64,000 bases of DNA from Streptomyces chattanoogensis (GTDB taxonomy: Bacteria; Actinomycetota; Actinomycetes; Streptomycetales; Streptomycetaceae). Below, in pieces: positions 38,124 to 45,564 of this stretch (position 1 is its first letter; each line of letters starts with the position of its first letter). A program made the position numbers and the translations under genes. Location: assembly GCF_001294335.1 (NCBI RefSeq), contig NZ_LGKG01000185.1, forward strand, positions 62,001 through 126,000, written 5' to 3'. The notes beneath the pieces were generated by a model. The model was not told the DNA's origin. It saw only the letters and a list, made by a program, of their open reading frames with translations, and did not search any database.

Positions 38124-38672
38124 ATGACGAACAGCGCAGAGATCAACAAGGTCGAGAACAGCCAGGACGCGAGCAGCCAGGGCGCGAGGAACCTGGACGC
38201 GAGCAACCACGCCGGGAGCACCGGCATGCAGCGGGTCGACTTCGCCAAGGCGGCCCCCAAGGCCTTCAAAGCACTCATCGGCTTCGACGCCGCGGCCCGC
38301 GAGGGCCTGGACCCGGACCTGGTCGAGCTGGTCCAGATCCGGGCCTCACAGATCAACAAGTGCGCGTACTGCCTCCACATGCACACCACCGATGCCCGTA
38401 AGGCCGGAGCGAGCGAGGAGCGGCTGCACATGGTCGCCGTATGGGAGGAGGCGGCGCACTTCTTCACGGCGAAGGAGCGGGCCGCGCTGGCGCTCACCGA
38501 GGCGGTGACGCGGGTGGCGGACGGCGGAGTCCCGGACGCCGTCTACGAGCGGGCGGCGGAGCACTTCGAGGAGGGGGAGCTGGCGCGGCTGCTGGCGCTG
38601 ATCTTCACCATCAACACCTGGAACCGGATAGCCATCAGCACACGGAAGGTGCCCGGGACGGACGAGCGGTGA
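38124..38672 (+). CDS. AhpD-like / carboxymuconolactone decarboxylase family protein (copy 1)
   Basis: A 182-residue protein with a polar N-terminal tail of ~30 residues. The core is AFKALIGFDAAAREGLDPDLVELV, then ASQINKCAYCLHMHTTDARK (Cys-x-x-Cys and His) and EEAAHFFTAKERAALALTEAVT. The two Cys and the His form the usual peroxidase/alkylhydroperoxidase site. It is transcribed divergently from the MocR regulator and is probably its target. A homologue with the same core (NHCAFCIDMHITDARK) lies at 39.5-40.0 kb. Confidence 0.9.
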   Translation: MTNSAEINKVENSQDASSQGARNLDASNHAGSTGMQRVDFAKAAPKAFKALIGFDAAAREGLDPDLVELVQIRASQINKCAYCLHMHTTDARKAGASEERLHMVAVWEEAAHFFTAKERAALALTEAVTRVADGGVPDAVYERAAEHFEEGELARLLALIFTINTWNRIAISTRKVPGTDER

Positions 38673-38714
38673 ACCGGAGACGGGGGCGCCCCGCGCGCCC
38701 CCGGCCGGGCCCGG

Positions 38715-39446
38715 TCAGCCGTTCCCCTGCAGCTCCTTTTGAAGGTGCTCCGCCATCTCCTGCACGGCCCCCATCGCCCGCCGCTGAAGCCCCGGTCCGA
38801 ACGTGACGCGGGACGCGCCGAGGGCACCCAGCTCGCGGGGGGAGGGGCCGTCCGGGGTGACCACGGCGTTGACGGGAATGCCGACGGCGGCGGCGATGTC
38901 GGACAGCAGCGGGGGCGGGGCAAGGATCGGGTACACGCAGTCGGCGCCCGCCTCGGCGTACAGCCGGCCGCGGCGGATGGCCTCCTCCGCGCCCTCCACG
39001 CCCCGCAGGAAGGTGTCGATCCGGGCGTTGATCACCAGGCCGTCGCCGGCCTCGGCCCGCACCCGGGCCAGCCAGTCCGCCTGCGCCTCCGGCTCCCGCA
39101 GGACACCGGTGGCGTGGTCGCTGTCCTCCAGGTTGCAGCCCACCGCGCCGGCATCCGCCAGACGGCCCACCAGCTCCTTGGCGGACAGCCCGTACCCGGC
39201 CTCCACATCCGCCGACACGGGGATGTCCACGGCCCGCACGATACGGGTGACGGCGGCGAACATCTCCTCCGTCGGGGTGCTCCCGTCCTCGTAGCCCAGG
39301 GAGGCCGCGATGCCCGCGCTGGGGGTGGCGAGGGCCGGGAACCCGGCGTCGGCGAACACCTTGGCGCTGCCCGCGTCCCACGGGCCGGGGAGAACCAGGG
39401 GCAGGTCGGGGCCGTGGTGTAGGGCGCGGAGGGCGGCTGCGGTCAT
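38715..39446 (-). CDS. Isocitrate lyase / PEP mutase family protein
   Basis: A 243-residue TIM-barrel enzyme of the PEP mutase/isocitrate lyase superfamily, from ATG 39446. Hallmarks are LVLPGPWDAGSAKVF, PSAGIAASLGY, the metal-binding VSADVEAGYG, and CNLEDSDH. Members cleave or rearrange C-C or C-P bonds; many short Streptomyces members are oxaloacetate decarboxylase- or 2-methylisocitrate-lyase-like. The lyase Cys (KKCGH) is not present, so classical isocitrate lyase activity is unlikely. It sits between the two inverted MocR/AhpD pairs. Confidence 0.85.
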   Translation of the reverse strand: MTAAALRALHHGPDLPLVLPGPWDAGSAKVFADAGFPALATPSAGIAASLGYEDGSTPTEEMFAAVTRIVRAVDIPVSADVEAGYGLSAKELVGRLADAGAVGCNLEDSDHATGVLREPEAQADWLARVRAEAGDGLVINARIDTFLRGVEGAEEAIRRGRLYAEAGADCVYPILAPPPLLSDIAAAVGIPVNAVVTPDGPSPRELGALGASRVTFGPGLQRRAMGAVQEMAEHLQKELQGNG

Positions 39447-39501
39447 GTGGTGCCTCCAACTGGCGTGACGGGGGGACCGGCTAGGGGTGTGCGCATTGTG
39501 G

Positions 39502-40029
39502 TCATGCCCGGCCCGGGGCCATGCGGGTCGACACACCGAAGCGGTTCCAGGCGTTGATGGTGGTGATCAGGGCGATCAGCTGGGCGAGCTCGGCCTCGTC
39601 GAAGTGGGCGGCAGCGCGCTCATGGACGGCGTCGGGCACGAAGCCGTCGGTCAGGACGGTGATGGCTTCGGTGAGGGCGAGGGCCGCCTGCTCCTTGGGG
39701 GAGTAGAAGGCGGCGGCCTCCTCCCAGGCGTTGAGGAGGTAGATGCGCTCCTCGGTCTCCCCGGCCTTGCGTGCGTCGGTGATGTGCATATCGATGCAGA
39801 ACGCGCAGTGGTTGATCTGCGACGCGCGGATCTTGACCAGCTCCACCAGCACCGGGTCGAGGCCCTTCCTGGCCGCCGCGTCGAGGGCGATCATGGCCTT
39901 GTAGACCTCCGGGGCGAGCTTGGCCCAGTGGAGGCGGGGGCCGTGCGCGTGGCCGGCCGGGGAGGCGGTCGGGGACGTGGTGTCTGCCGTGCTCTGTGTC
40001 GTGCTGTGTGTCGTGCTGTGGGTCGTCAT
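39502..40029 (-). CDS. AhpD-like / carboxymuconolactone decarboxylase family protein (copy 2)
   Basis: A 175-residue protein. After a Thr/Ser-rich tail the core is VYKAMIALDAAARKGLDPVLVELV, then ASQINHCAFCIDMHITDARK, EEAAAFYSPKEQAALALTEAIT and INAWNRFGVSTR. It is clearly paralogous to the protein at 38.1 kb, residue for residue over the core. It is divergent from the second MocR regulator across 47 bases. Confidence 0.9.
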   Translation of the reverse strand: MTTHSTTHSTTQSTADTTSPTASPAGHAHGPRLHWAKLAPEVYKAMIALDAAARKGLDPVLVELVKIRASQINHCAFCIDMHITDARKAGETEERIYLLNAWEEAAAFYSPKEQAALALTEAITVLTDGFVPDAVHERAAAHFDEAELAQLIALITTINAWNRFGVSTRMAPGRA

Positions 40030-40059
40030 GGCTACGACGCTACGAGGCCAATGGCACCC

Positions 40060-40076
40060 CTGTATGGTCCACTTTC
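40060..40076. promoter_or_regulatory. Candidate operator between AhpD-like gene and MocR regulator (copy 2)
   Basis: On the minus strand this reads GAAAGTGGACCATACAG and abuts the regulator's ATG at 40077. It contains AAAGTGGACC, close to the AAAGTGG-type motif recalled for corynebacterial PdxR, a MocR regulator. The equivalent site beside copy 1 is 13/17 identical. Confidence 0.65.
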
Positions 40077-41588
40077 ATGGAGAATTCCTGGGCCGCTTCC
40101 GGGGCCGCCCAAGGGTCCGCCCCCGGATCTGCCTCCAGGTCCGCCTTCGGGCGCGACCTGCATCTGGACCTGCCCGGCTCCGGAGGCATCCGGGCCGCTC
40201 TGCTGCGAGCGCTGCGCGACGCCGTACGGTCCGGGCGGCTGGCCCCGGGCACCCGGCTGCCGTCCTCCCGGTCGCTCGCCGCCGACCTCGGGATCGCCCG
40301 TAACACCGTCGCCGACGCCTACGCCGAACTCGTCGCCGAGGGCTGGCTCAGCTCCCGGCAGGGCTCCGGCACCCGGGTGGCCGAGCGCGCACCGGCCCGC
40401 GATGCCCCCGGCCCGGCCCGGCGCACCCCCAGCCCGGTCGACCGGCCGCGCTTCGACCTCACTCCCGGCCGGCCCGACGTCTCCTCGTTCCCCCGCACCG
40501 CCTGGCTGGCCGCCGCCCGCCGTGCCCTGACCGCCGCACCCAGCGACGCCTTCGGATACGGCGACCCGTGCGGCCGCCCCGAACTGCGTACCGTCCTCGC
40601 CGACTATCTGGCGCGCGCCCGAGGCGTACGCGCCGACCCGGACCGCATCGTCGTCTGCGCCGGGTTCATGCAGGGACTGGGGCTGCTGAGCCGGGCGCTG
40701 AGGGCGGGCGACGGCGGGCCGGACGGCGTCAGCGGCAGCCCCGGACGGATGGCCATCGAGTCGTACGGCCTCTCCTTCCACCGCGATGTCATCACCCGCG
40801 CGGGGCTGGGCACCGTACCGCTGCTGGTCGACGAACACGGCGCCCGGACCCAGGAGTTGCCCGCACTCGACGACGTACGGGACATCCGGGCGGCGCTGCT
40901 CACCCCTGCCCACCAGTTCCCGACCGGCGTCCCCCTCCACCCCGACCGCCGCGCGGCCGCCGTCAACTGGGCGCGTTCTACCGGGGGTTACATCCTGGAG
41001 GACGACTACGACGGCGAGTTCCGCTACGACCGCCAGCCGGTGGGCGCGCTCCAGGGCCTGGACCCCGACCACGTCGTCTACCTGGGGACCGCCAGCAAGA
41101 GCCTCGCCCCGGCGCTGCGGCTGGCGTGGATGGTGCTGCCGGACCGCCTCGTGGACCCGGTGCTCGCGCTGAAGCGCACCGGCGAATGGCAGAGCGGCTC
41201 CCTGGAGCAGCTCACCCTCGCCGAGTTCCTCGCCTGCGGCGCCTACGACCGCCATCTGCGGGGCATGCGCCTGCGCTATCGCCGCCGCCGCGACCAGCTG
41301 GTGGCGGCCCTGGCCGACCGTGCGCCGCACGTCCATGTCTCCGGCATCGCGGCCGGCCTGCACGCCGTACTCGAACTCCCCCCGGGCACCGAACAGTCCA
41401 TCGTCGAGGCGGCCCGCTGGCAGGGCCTGGCCCTGGAGGGCCTGAACTCCTTCCGGGCCCCGTCGGCGCCGGGCACTGCGCGCGACGGCCTGGTGGTGGC
41501 GTACGGAACGCCGCCGGACCATTCGTTCGCGGGCGGGCTGGAAGCGCTGGTGAGGGCGCTGCCGCCGGGGCCTGAGCCGGAGGCGTAG
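40077..41588 (+). CDS. MocR/PdxR-type regulator, second copy
   Basis: A 503-residue paralogue of the regulator at 36.6-38.1 kb. ATG 40077 is chosen because the candidate operator abuts it in both copies. The GntR domain (ALLRALRDAVRSGRLAPGTRLP, AADLGIARNTVADAYAELVAEGW) is nearly identical to copy 1. The aminotransferase domain has YILEDDYDGEFRYD and the PLP-Lys in LGTASKSLAPALRLAW. The N-terminal ~25 residues and the region around residues 215-260 are the main differences. Confidence 0.92.
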   Translation: MENSWAASGAAQGSAPGSASRSAFGRDLHLDLPGSGGIRAALLRALRDAVRSGRLAPGTRLPSSRSLAADLGIARNTVADAYAELVAEGWLSSRQGSGTRVAERAPARDAPGPARRTPSPVDRPRFDLTPGRPDVSSFPRTAWLAAARRALTAAPSDAFGYGDPCGRPELRTVLADYLARARGVRADPDRIVVCAGFMQGLGLLSRALRAGDGGPDGVSGSPGRMAIESYGLSFHRDVITRAGLGTVPLLVDEHGARTQELPALDDVRDIRAALLTPAHQFPTGVPLHPDRRAAAVNWARSTGGYILEDDYDGEFRYDRQPVGALQGLDPDHVVYLGTASKSLAPALRLAWMVLPDRLVDPVLALKRTGEWQSGSLEQLTLAEFLACGAYDRHLRGMRLRYRRRRDQLVAALADRAPHVHVSGIAAGLHAVLELPPGTEQSIVEAARWQGLALEGLNSFRAPSAPGTARDGLVVAYGTPPDHSFAGGLEALVRALPPGPEPEA

Positions 41589-41706
41589 GGCGGGCGGCCC
41601 GGTGTCGCGCGGCACGGTGAACTGCGCCAAATGGCGGAGCAGCGATCACCCGCATAGCCTGAAACGCGGGGGGACGGACCATCCCACAACGGCAAGGAGA
41701 TTCCCC

Positions 41707-41958
41707 ATGCCGGAACTGGACCTCTACGGTCTCCCGAACGAGAACGGCCCGGAGCGCCAGGTGCCTGTCACCGATGAAGGCACGCAGCGGGTGAACCCCC
41801 CGGCCAAGGCGGCCAGCGCGCGCAATGACAGCCCGTTCCTCGCCGAGCTCTACACGAACGACCAGGCCAGCGGAAAACCCGAGGCAGTGCTCGTACCGGG
41901 CGCCGAGGAGAACATCCGCCCGATCAGCGTCCGCTCGGTGAACTTCATAGCCGGCTGA
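41707..41958 (+). CDS. 83-residue protein of unknown function
   Basis: A short polar protein with a good CAAGGAGA site before ATG 41707. The sequence is Pro/Asn/Glu-rich and has no membrane segment, Cys or known domain. It ends in ISVRSVNFIAG. It is followed by a perfect terminator and stands alone next to the RiPP genes, so a secreted-peptide or precursor role can be imagined but is not shown. Confidence 0.65.
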   Translation: MPELDLYGLPNENGPERQVPVTDEGTQRVNPPAKAASARNDSPFLAELYTNDQASGKPEAVLVPGAEENIRPISVRSVNFIAG

Positions 41959-41974
41959 ACCGCGCTCGGCTCTT

Positions 41975-42016
41975 GTCCGGCCTCGGCCCCTGGCGCGCAC
42001 AGGGCCGAGGCCGGAC
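41975..42016 (+). terminator. Terminator after the 83-residue gene
   Basis: A perfect 15-bp stem (GTCCGGCCTCGGCCC at 41975-41989 with GGGCCGAGGCCGGAC at 42002-42016) and a 12-base loop. The ~220 bases that follow, up to the convergent methyltransferase stop, show no gene. Confidence 0.9.
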
Positions 42017-42240
42017 GGGCGTACGGACACAGGGGTGCTGAAGCCCGTCAGGGCAGGCACCCCCGCCCACCACCCCCGCCCACCGGCAGCGGCGAAGGGC
42101 GGCCCGGCTGCCGGATGCGGTCGGGGCGCCCTTTGTCCTGCGGGTCGATGGCTTGTGGTTCACGGGCGTGGCCTGCCTCTCGCCCTGGCCGTTGGCCGGC
42201 CGGAGTGCGATCGGTGCTCTTCACCTGTGGTCGTTGTCGT

Positions 42241-43416
42241 CTACAACGTCCAGCAGTGGACGTGTCCGTCCGGGGCGGTGTACCTCACGATCTGCTCGGT
42301 GACGGTGACCTCGATGGTGAACCACTCGCGACGGGGCCGGTGGAGCTCCCGCCACAGCTGGTGGGCATCTTCGATCGGCTTCCAGAGGTCGCGTGGCCCG
42401 ATGGACGTGACCATTGGCGGACCCTCGGGCATGTCGTCGATGCGGGTCGCCGAGCCGTCCGCGGGGTCGTACAGATTTGTGACGTGCAGCCCGTCATCGT
42501 TCAGCCCATGGACCCGAACGAGGCCGGGCGGCATGTGGAGTTGTGCGAAGAACGAGAACGTCCAGTCGTCCAGCACCCGCGCCGAGAGTTCGGCGTCGCC
42601 GCACGGGCCGTCCGGGACGGTGGGCACCTGCGCGGGCGCCTCCGGGCCACTCTTGAGCGGCATGAAAGCGGCAGGGCTGTGAAGGATGCAGCCCACCGCG
42701 GCCCCGTCCGGCAGCTTGGTGAGCCGGGCTACCATGCCGCCGGCGAGCGTGCCCTTGAGAGGGACGACCATGATGCCGCCGGTGCGGAGGCGCGCCAGCC
42801 ACTCGGGCGGGATGCGGCGTACGGACGCGGTGGCGATGATCCGGTCGTACATCGCGTCCTTGCGGATGTCCCGTGCGCCGTCGCCGTGGATGACGAGCGG
42901 GTCGAAGCCGACGGCGTTCAGTCGCAGGCGGGCTTTGGCCGTGAGCGATTCGGAGCGGTCCACGGTGGTGACGTGCTTGTCCCCGGCGAGGAAACACAGG
43001 GCTCCGGCGTTGTAGCCCGTGCCGGTTCCGGCTTCGTAGACCTCGTCCCCCTCGTTCACGTCGAGGGCGTCGAGCATGTCCGCCATGAGGCTCGGCGCCG
43101 TCGAGGACGAGGTAGGGACTCCGGCGAGCCCCTCGGGGGCCGCGTCCTCGGCGTGGACGCCGTCCACTTCGGTGATGAGGGAGTCGTCCGCGTAGACGGC
43201 GTCGAGCCACGCCTCCGGGTCGCCGTCCGTGATGCGCCACGGGATGAACCGTTCGCCGTCGCGGCGGTAGAAGACGGGTACGAAGGGATGCCGGGGGACG
43301 TTGAGGAAGGCACCGGCCAGGTGCGAGGACAGCACGACACTCCCTCGGTCGATCTGCTGCGTGAGGGCGACACGAGAGGCGACGATGCGCTGTTCGTCTT
43401 CGAGGATGCTGGTCAC
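42241..43416 (-). CDS. PIMT-like methyltransferase of an ATP-grasp RiPP system
   Basis: A 391-residue SAM-dependent O-methyltransferase starting at GTG 43416, overlapping the ATP-grasp gene by four bases. The centre is related to protein L-isoaspartate methyltransferase (PIMT): SSSTAPSLMADML, the SAM loop VYEAGTGTGYNAGAL at about residues 127-141, and GGIMVVPLKG. An extra ~100-residue C-terminal domain is typical of the 'methyltr_grsp' family tied to ATP-grasp maturases. In fuscimiditide-type graspetides such enzymes methylate an Asp side chain, which then closes to an aspartimide. That is the predicted role on the precursor encoded two genes upstream. Confidence 0.9.
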   Translation of the reverse strand: MTSILEDEQRIVASRVALTQQIDRGSVVLSSHLAGAFLNVPRHPFVPVFYRRDGERFIPWRITDGDPEAWLDAVYADDSLITEVDGVHAEDAAPEGLAGVPTSSSTAPSLMADMLDALDVNEGDEVYEAGTGTGYNAGALCFLAGDKHVTTVDRSESLTAKARLRLNAVGFDPLVIHGDGARDIRKDAMYDRIIATASVRRIPPEWLARLRTGGIMVVPLKGTLAGGMVARLTKLPDGAAVGCILHSPAAFMPLKSGPEAPAQVPTVPDGPCGDAELSARVLDDWTFSFFAQLHMPPGLVRVHGLNDDGLHVTNLYDPADGSATRIDDMPEGPPMVTSIGPRDLWKPIEDAHQLWRELHRPRREWFTIEVTVTEQIVRYTAPDGHVHCWTL

Positions 43417-44381
43417 TGGCCGTTTCCTTCCAGGTAGTCACAGATCGCCGCCGTAATCGGCAGTCCGGTCGCCTGCTCGATGAACCCGTACTGCCCGCTC
43501 GGATTCACTTCCAGGAATCGCCAGACGCCTTCTGGGGTTACCACGAAGTCGCAGGCTCCGTAGGGCAGTCCGAGCCGATCGAGCATCCGCAGAACTCCGG
43601 CCGCCACGTCGGGCGGCGGCTCGCAGACCTTGTACGTGTGGCTGTCGTAATCGCTCCGCCAGTCGATATGGCCCGCGTCCGAATCGACGTGGATCTCGGC
43701 CGCGAAGATCCGGCCGCCGACGGCGGTCAGCCGCACCTCGTACGCCTTGGGCACCCACTCCTGGAACAGGTGGGCGGTGGTGGCGATGTCCGGGTGTGGC
43801 AGGTCGTCGGGGTTGACGATGCTCGCGTACACGGCCGCGGTCTGTCCGTGCACGGTGCCGCGCACGGGAAAGAACGGCTTGTAGACGAGTGGCCCGTCGA
43901 TCGAGTCGGCGAAGTCCCGCGCCGCGTGGGGATCGTTGGTGACCAAGGTTCGGGGCACGCGCAGTCCCGCCTCGGCGGCGACGCGGAGTTGCCGCGGCTT
44001 GTACTCGGCATCGGCCGCCTTGCCCGGAGGGGGGAGCCACCGGCACGGCAGAGCCGCCAGCAGTCCGCCGAAGCCCCAGCGGGCCTCGGTCTCGGCGACC
44101 TTACGCGCCTCGGGAGACATTCTGTCGGGGAACTTCGGGCGGGTGGGGCGGCGGTAGTAGACGGAGCGGACCGACGCCAGGTCGAGCGTGCGGCGGCCGT
44201 TGGTCAGCGTGCCGTACCAGCGGTCCCCGCCGAGGCTCGCGGCGAGCGTGAGCCTCAGCGGGAACTCGGCCATATCAGCCCGGAAGACGGGCACGGCACG
44301 CCGGTTCAGTTCCTCCACCACCAGATCGCAGGTCGGATCGAAGCGACCCGCCAGGATGAGAACCTGTCCGGCGTCTGCCAT
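43413..44381 (-). CDS. ATP-grasp ribosomal peptide maturase (graspetide synthetase)
   Basis: A 322-residue ATP-grasp ligase. The N-terminal ~115 residues are the leader-recognition/pre-ATP-grasp part (QVLILAGRFDPTCDLVVEEL, SVRSVYYRRPTRPKFP). ATP-binding elements follow: PLVYKPFFPVRG, FQEWVPKAYEVRLTAVGG, AAEIHVDSDAGHIDWR. The Mg-binding C-terminus is ACDFVVTPEGVWRFLEVNPSGQ. This matches the 'GRASP_SAV_5884'-type maturases of actinobacteria. It would join Ser/Thr/Lys side chains to Asp/Glu side chains of the precursor by ester or amide bonds. It is coupled to the precursor gene by a one-base TGATG overlap. Confidence 0.92.
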   Translation of the reverse strand: MADAGQVLILAGRFDPTCDLVVEELNRRAVPVFRADMAEFPLRLTLAASLGGDRWYGTLTNGRRTLDLASVRSVYYRRPTRPKFPDRMSPEARKVAETEARWGFGGLLAALPCRWLPPPGKAADAEYKPRQLRVAAEAGLRVPRTLVTNDPHAARDFADSIDGPLVYKPFFPVRGTVHGQTAAVYASIVNPDDLPHPDIATTAHLFQEWVPKAYEVRLTAVGGRIFAAEIHVDSDAGHIDWRSDYDSHTYKVCEPPPDVAAGVLRMLDRLGLPYGACDFVVTPEGVWRFLEVNPSGQYGFIEQATGLPITAAICDYLEGNGQ

Positions 44382-44719
44382 CAGTCGTCGCTCGGTCCGG
44401 GGTCGTCCGGCGCGTCCATCTGGCCCGAAGGTGCCGTGGGACCGTATGTCTTCGGCGGGTTCTTGGTCATGTAGACGCCAGGCGGCAGGCCCTCGTAGGT
44501 GCCCGTCTGCGTGTCCTCGTCGTACTCGACATCGCTCGGCAGGATGCCACCGGTGGCCGACACCGGCGTCAAGAAGCGGAATGCGAACGGCGACGGACCG
44601 TCGCCCTCGGAAAGCTCCGGCATGGCTGCGGGGCCGTCGGTGCTCAGCGGTAACCGCAGTTCCGGTACGTCGAGTGCCAGGCCGACGGGGCGGCGCTCTT
44701 CAAGCTGTGTGGTGGGCAT
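44381..44719 (-). CDS. Graspetide (ATP-grasp target) precursor peptide
   Basis: A 112-residue peptide from ATG 44719. The leader part includes PFAFRFL at residues 44-50, likely the maturase recognition segment, and YDEDTQ at 66-71. The presumed core, residues ~85-112, is rich in possible nucleophiles (T85, K86, K90, T91, T95, S98) followed by acidic acceptors (D102, D105, D106, D111, D112). That order suits side-chain to side-chain macrocycles. Pro and Gly residues dominate the loop. It is the first gene of the three-gene unit precursor, ligase, methyltransferase. Core boundaries are inferred. Confidence 0.88.
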   Translation of the reverse strand: MPTTQLEERRPVGLALDVPELRLPLSTDGPAAMPELSEGDGPSPFAFRFLTPVSATGGILPSDVEYDEDTQTGTYEGLPPGVYMTKNPPKTYGPTAPSGQMDAPDDPGPSDD

Positions 44720-44809
44720 TGTTTTCCCTTTCGGTGGATGGAAGTGCTCGTACCGCCCCGCCCGCCCTGGGCGAGGAAGCCTTCGCCGGTGGCTACAGCC
44801 CGGCTCCGC

Positions 44810-45007
44810 TCACCGGAATTCACCGGCCTCGATCCGCTCGGCGCGCGTTCGCGTCACCTTCAGTGCGTCCGGGTCCCGCACGGGCCACTCCGGGTACCCG
44901 GGGCGCCGCAGGTAGCGGACGCCTTTGCGGATATCCGTCACCACGGCCCGTAGCCCGGGCACGTACTCCACCTCGTCCCCGACCTCCGGCAGCCGGCCGA
45001 CGCTCAT
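44810..45007 (-). CDS. 65-residue protein, third of a coupled small-gene set
   Basis: A basic protein starting with ATG 45007 in an ATGA overlap with the previous gene. The sequence MSVGRLPEVGDEVEYVPGL then VVTDIRKGVRYLRRPG reads like a small beta-barrel (SH3-like) opening, followed by a charged helix (ALKVTRTRAERIEAGEF). It ends 90 bases before the graspetide precursor start. Function is unknown. Confidence 0.65.
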   Translation of the reverse strand: MSVGRLPEVGDEVEYVPGLRAVVTDIRKGVRYLRRPGYPEWPVRDPDALKVTRTRAERIEAGEFR

Positions 45008-45198
45008 CGGAGCGCTTCCTGATGGGCAGGGATACCGGCCAAGACGGCGCATCCCGTGCACACATGCCGCCCGTCAGGCCCGGTGACCTTCTCCCTGGCC
45101 AGGCTGTAGACGCGGTGACAGCCGGGGCATGCGGCGCCGGTGATTTCGTCAACCGTCCACACCTGCTGCGCGGGAACGGGGTCCCACCCGACGGTCAT
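45004..45198 (-). CDS. 64-residue zinc-ribbon protein, second of a coupled small-gene set
   Basis: ATG 45198 overlaps the stop of the upstream small gene (ATGA), and its own stop overlaps the next start. Two Cys pairs, CPGC and, 24 residues on, CTGC, suggest a zinc ribbon. The rest is polar. Such proteins may bind nucleic acid or serve as adaptors; there is no direct evidence here. Confidence 0.65.
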   Translation of the reverse strand: MTVGWDPVPAQQVWTVDEITGAACPGCHRVYSLAREKVTGPDGRHVCTGCAVLAGIPAHQEALR

Positions 45199-45386
45199 GA
45201 CGCGCCTCCGAGGCCGAGATAGGAGGCCCATTCACCGGAGTCCCAGCCGACCGGATCCCCGTGTCGGCGGCGGAATGCGTGGGCTTCGGGGGGCAGCGGT
45301 TTCGTCTTCGTCGGCACCTCGCATGCCGAACGGGGGCGTGGGGCGGCGTCAATGGGGGTGCGGCGCAGGGATGGTGCGGTGGGCAT
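45195..45386 (-). CDS. 63-residue basic protein, first of a coupled small-gene set
   Basis: From ATG 45386 with GGAGG ten bases upstream. The N-terminal half is Pro/Arg-rich and probably disordered; the C-terminus (GDPVGWDSGEWASYLGLG) is Gly/Trp-rich. Its stop overlaps the zinc-ribbon start. The set is divergent from the XRE/TPR regulator at 45.6 kb, which may control it. Not recognised. Confidence 0.6.
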   Translation of the reverse strand: MPTAPSLRRTPIDAAPRPRSACEVPTKTKPLPPEAHAFRRRHGDPVGWDSGEWASYLGLGGAS

Positions 45387-45564
45387 CTTGGTCGGTCCTC
45401 CAGATCGCTGCTGACGCGAGAGCGTCGGGGCGGCTGTTGACCAGCTAACGCCACGCATGTGCACCGCGATTAGGGAGAACGGGCGGCCTCTCGACCTGCC
45501 CCCTAGGGCGATTTGGGTGTTCATTTACCTGACGGAATGTGGAGTGCAGGACTACCGTGCGTAT

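Noticed and set aside
41707..41958. FxSxx-COOH type RiPP precursor
   Set aside because: The protein ends in FIAG, not FxSxx, and no radical SAM gene of the FxsB type is nearby.
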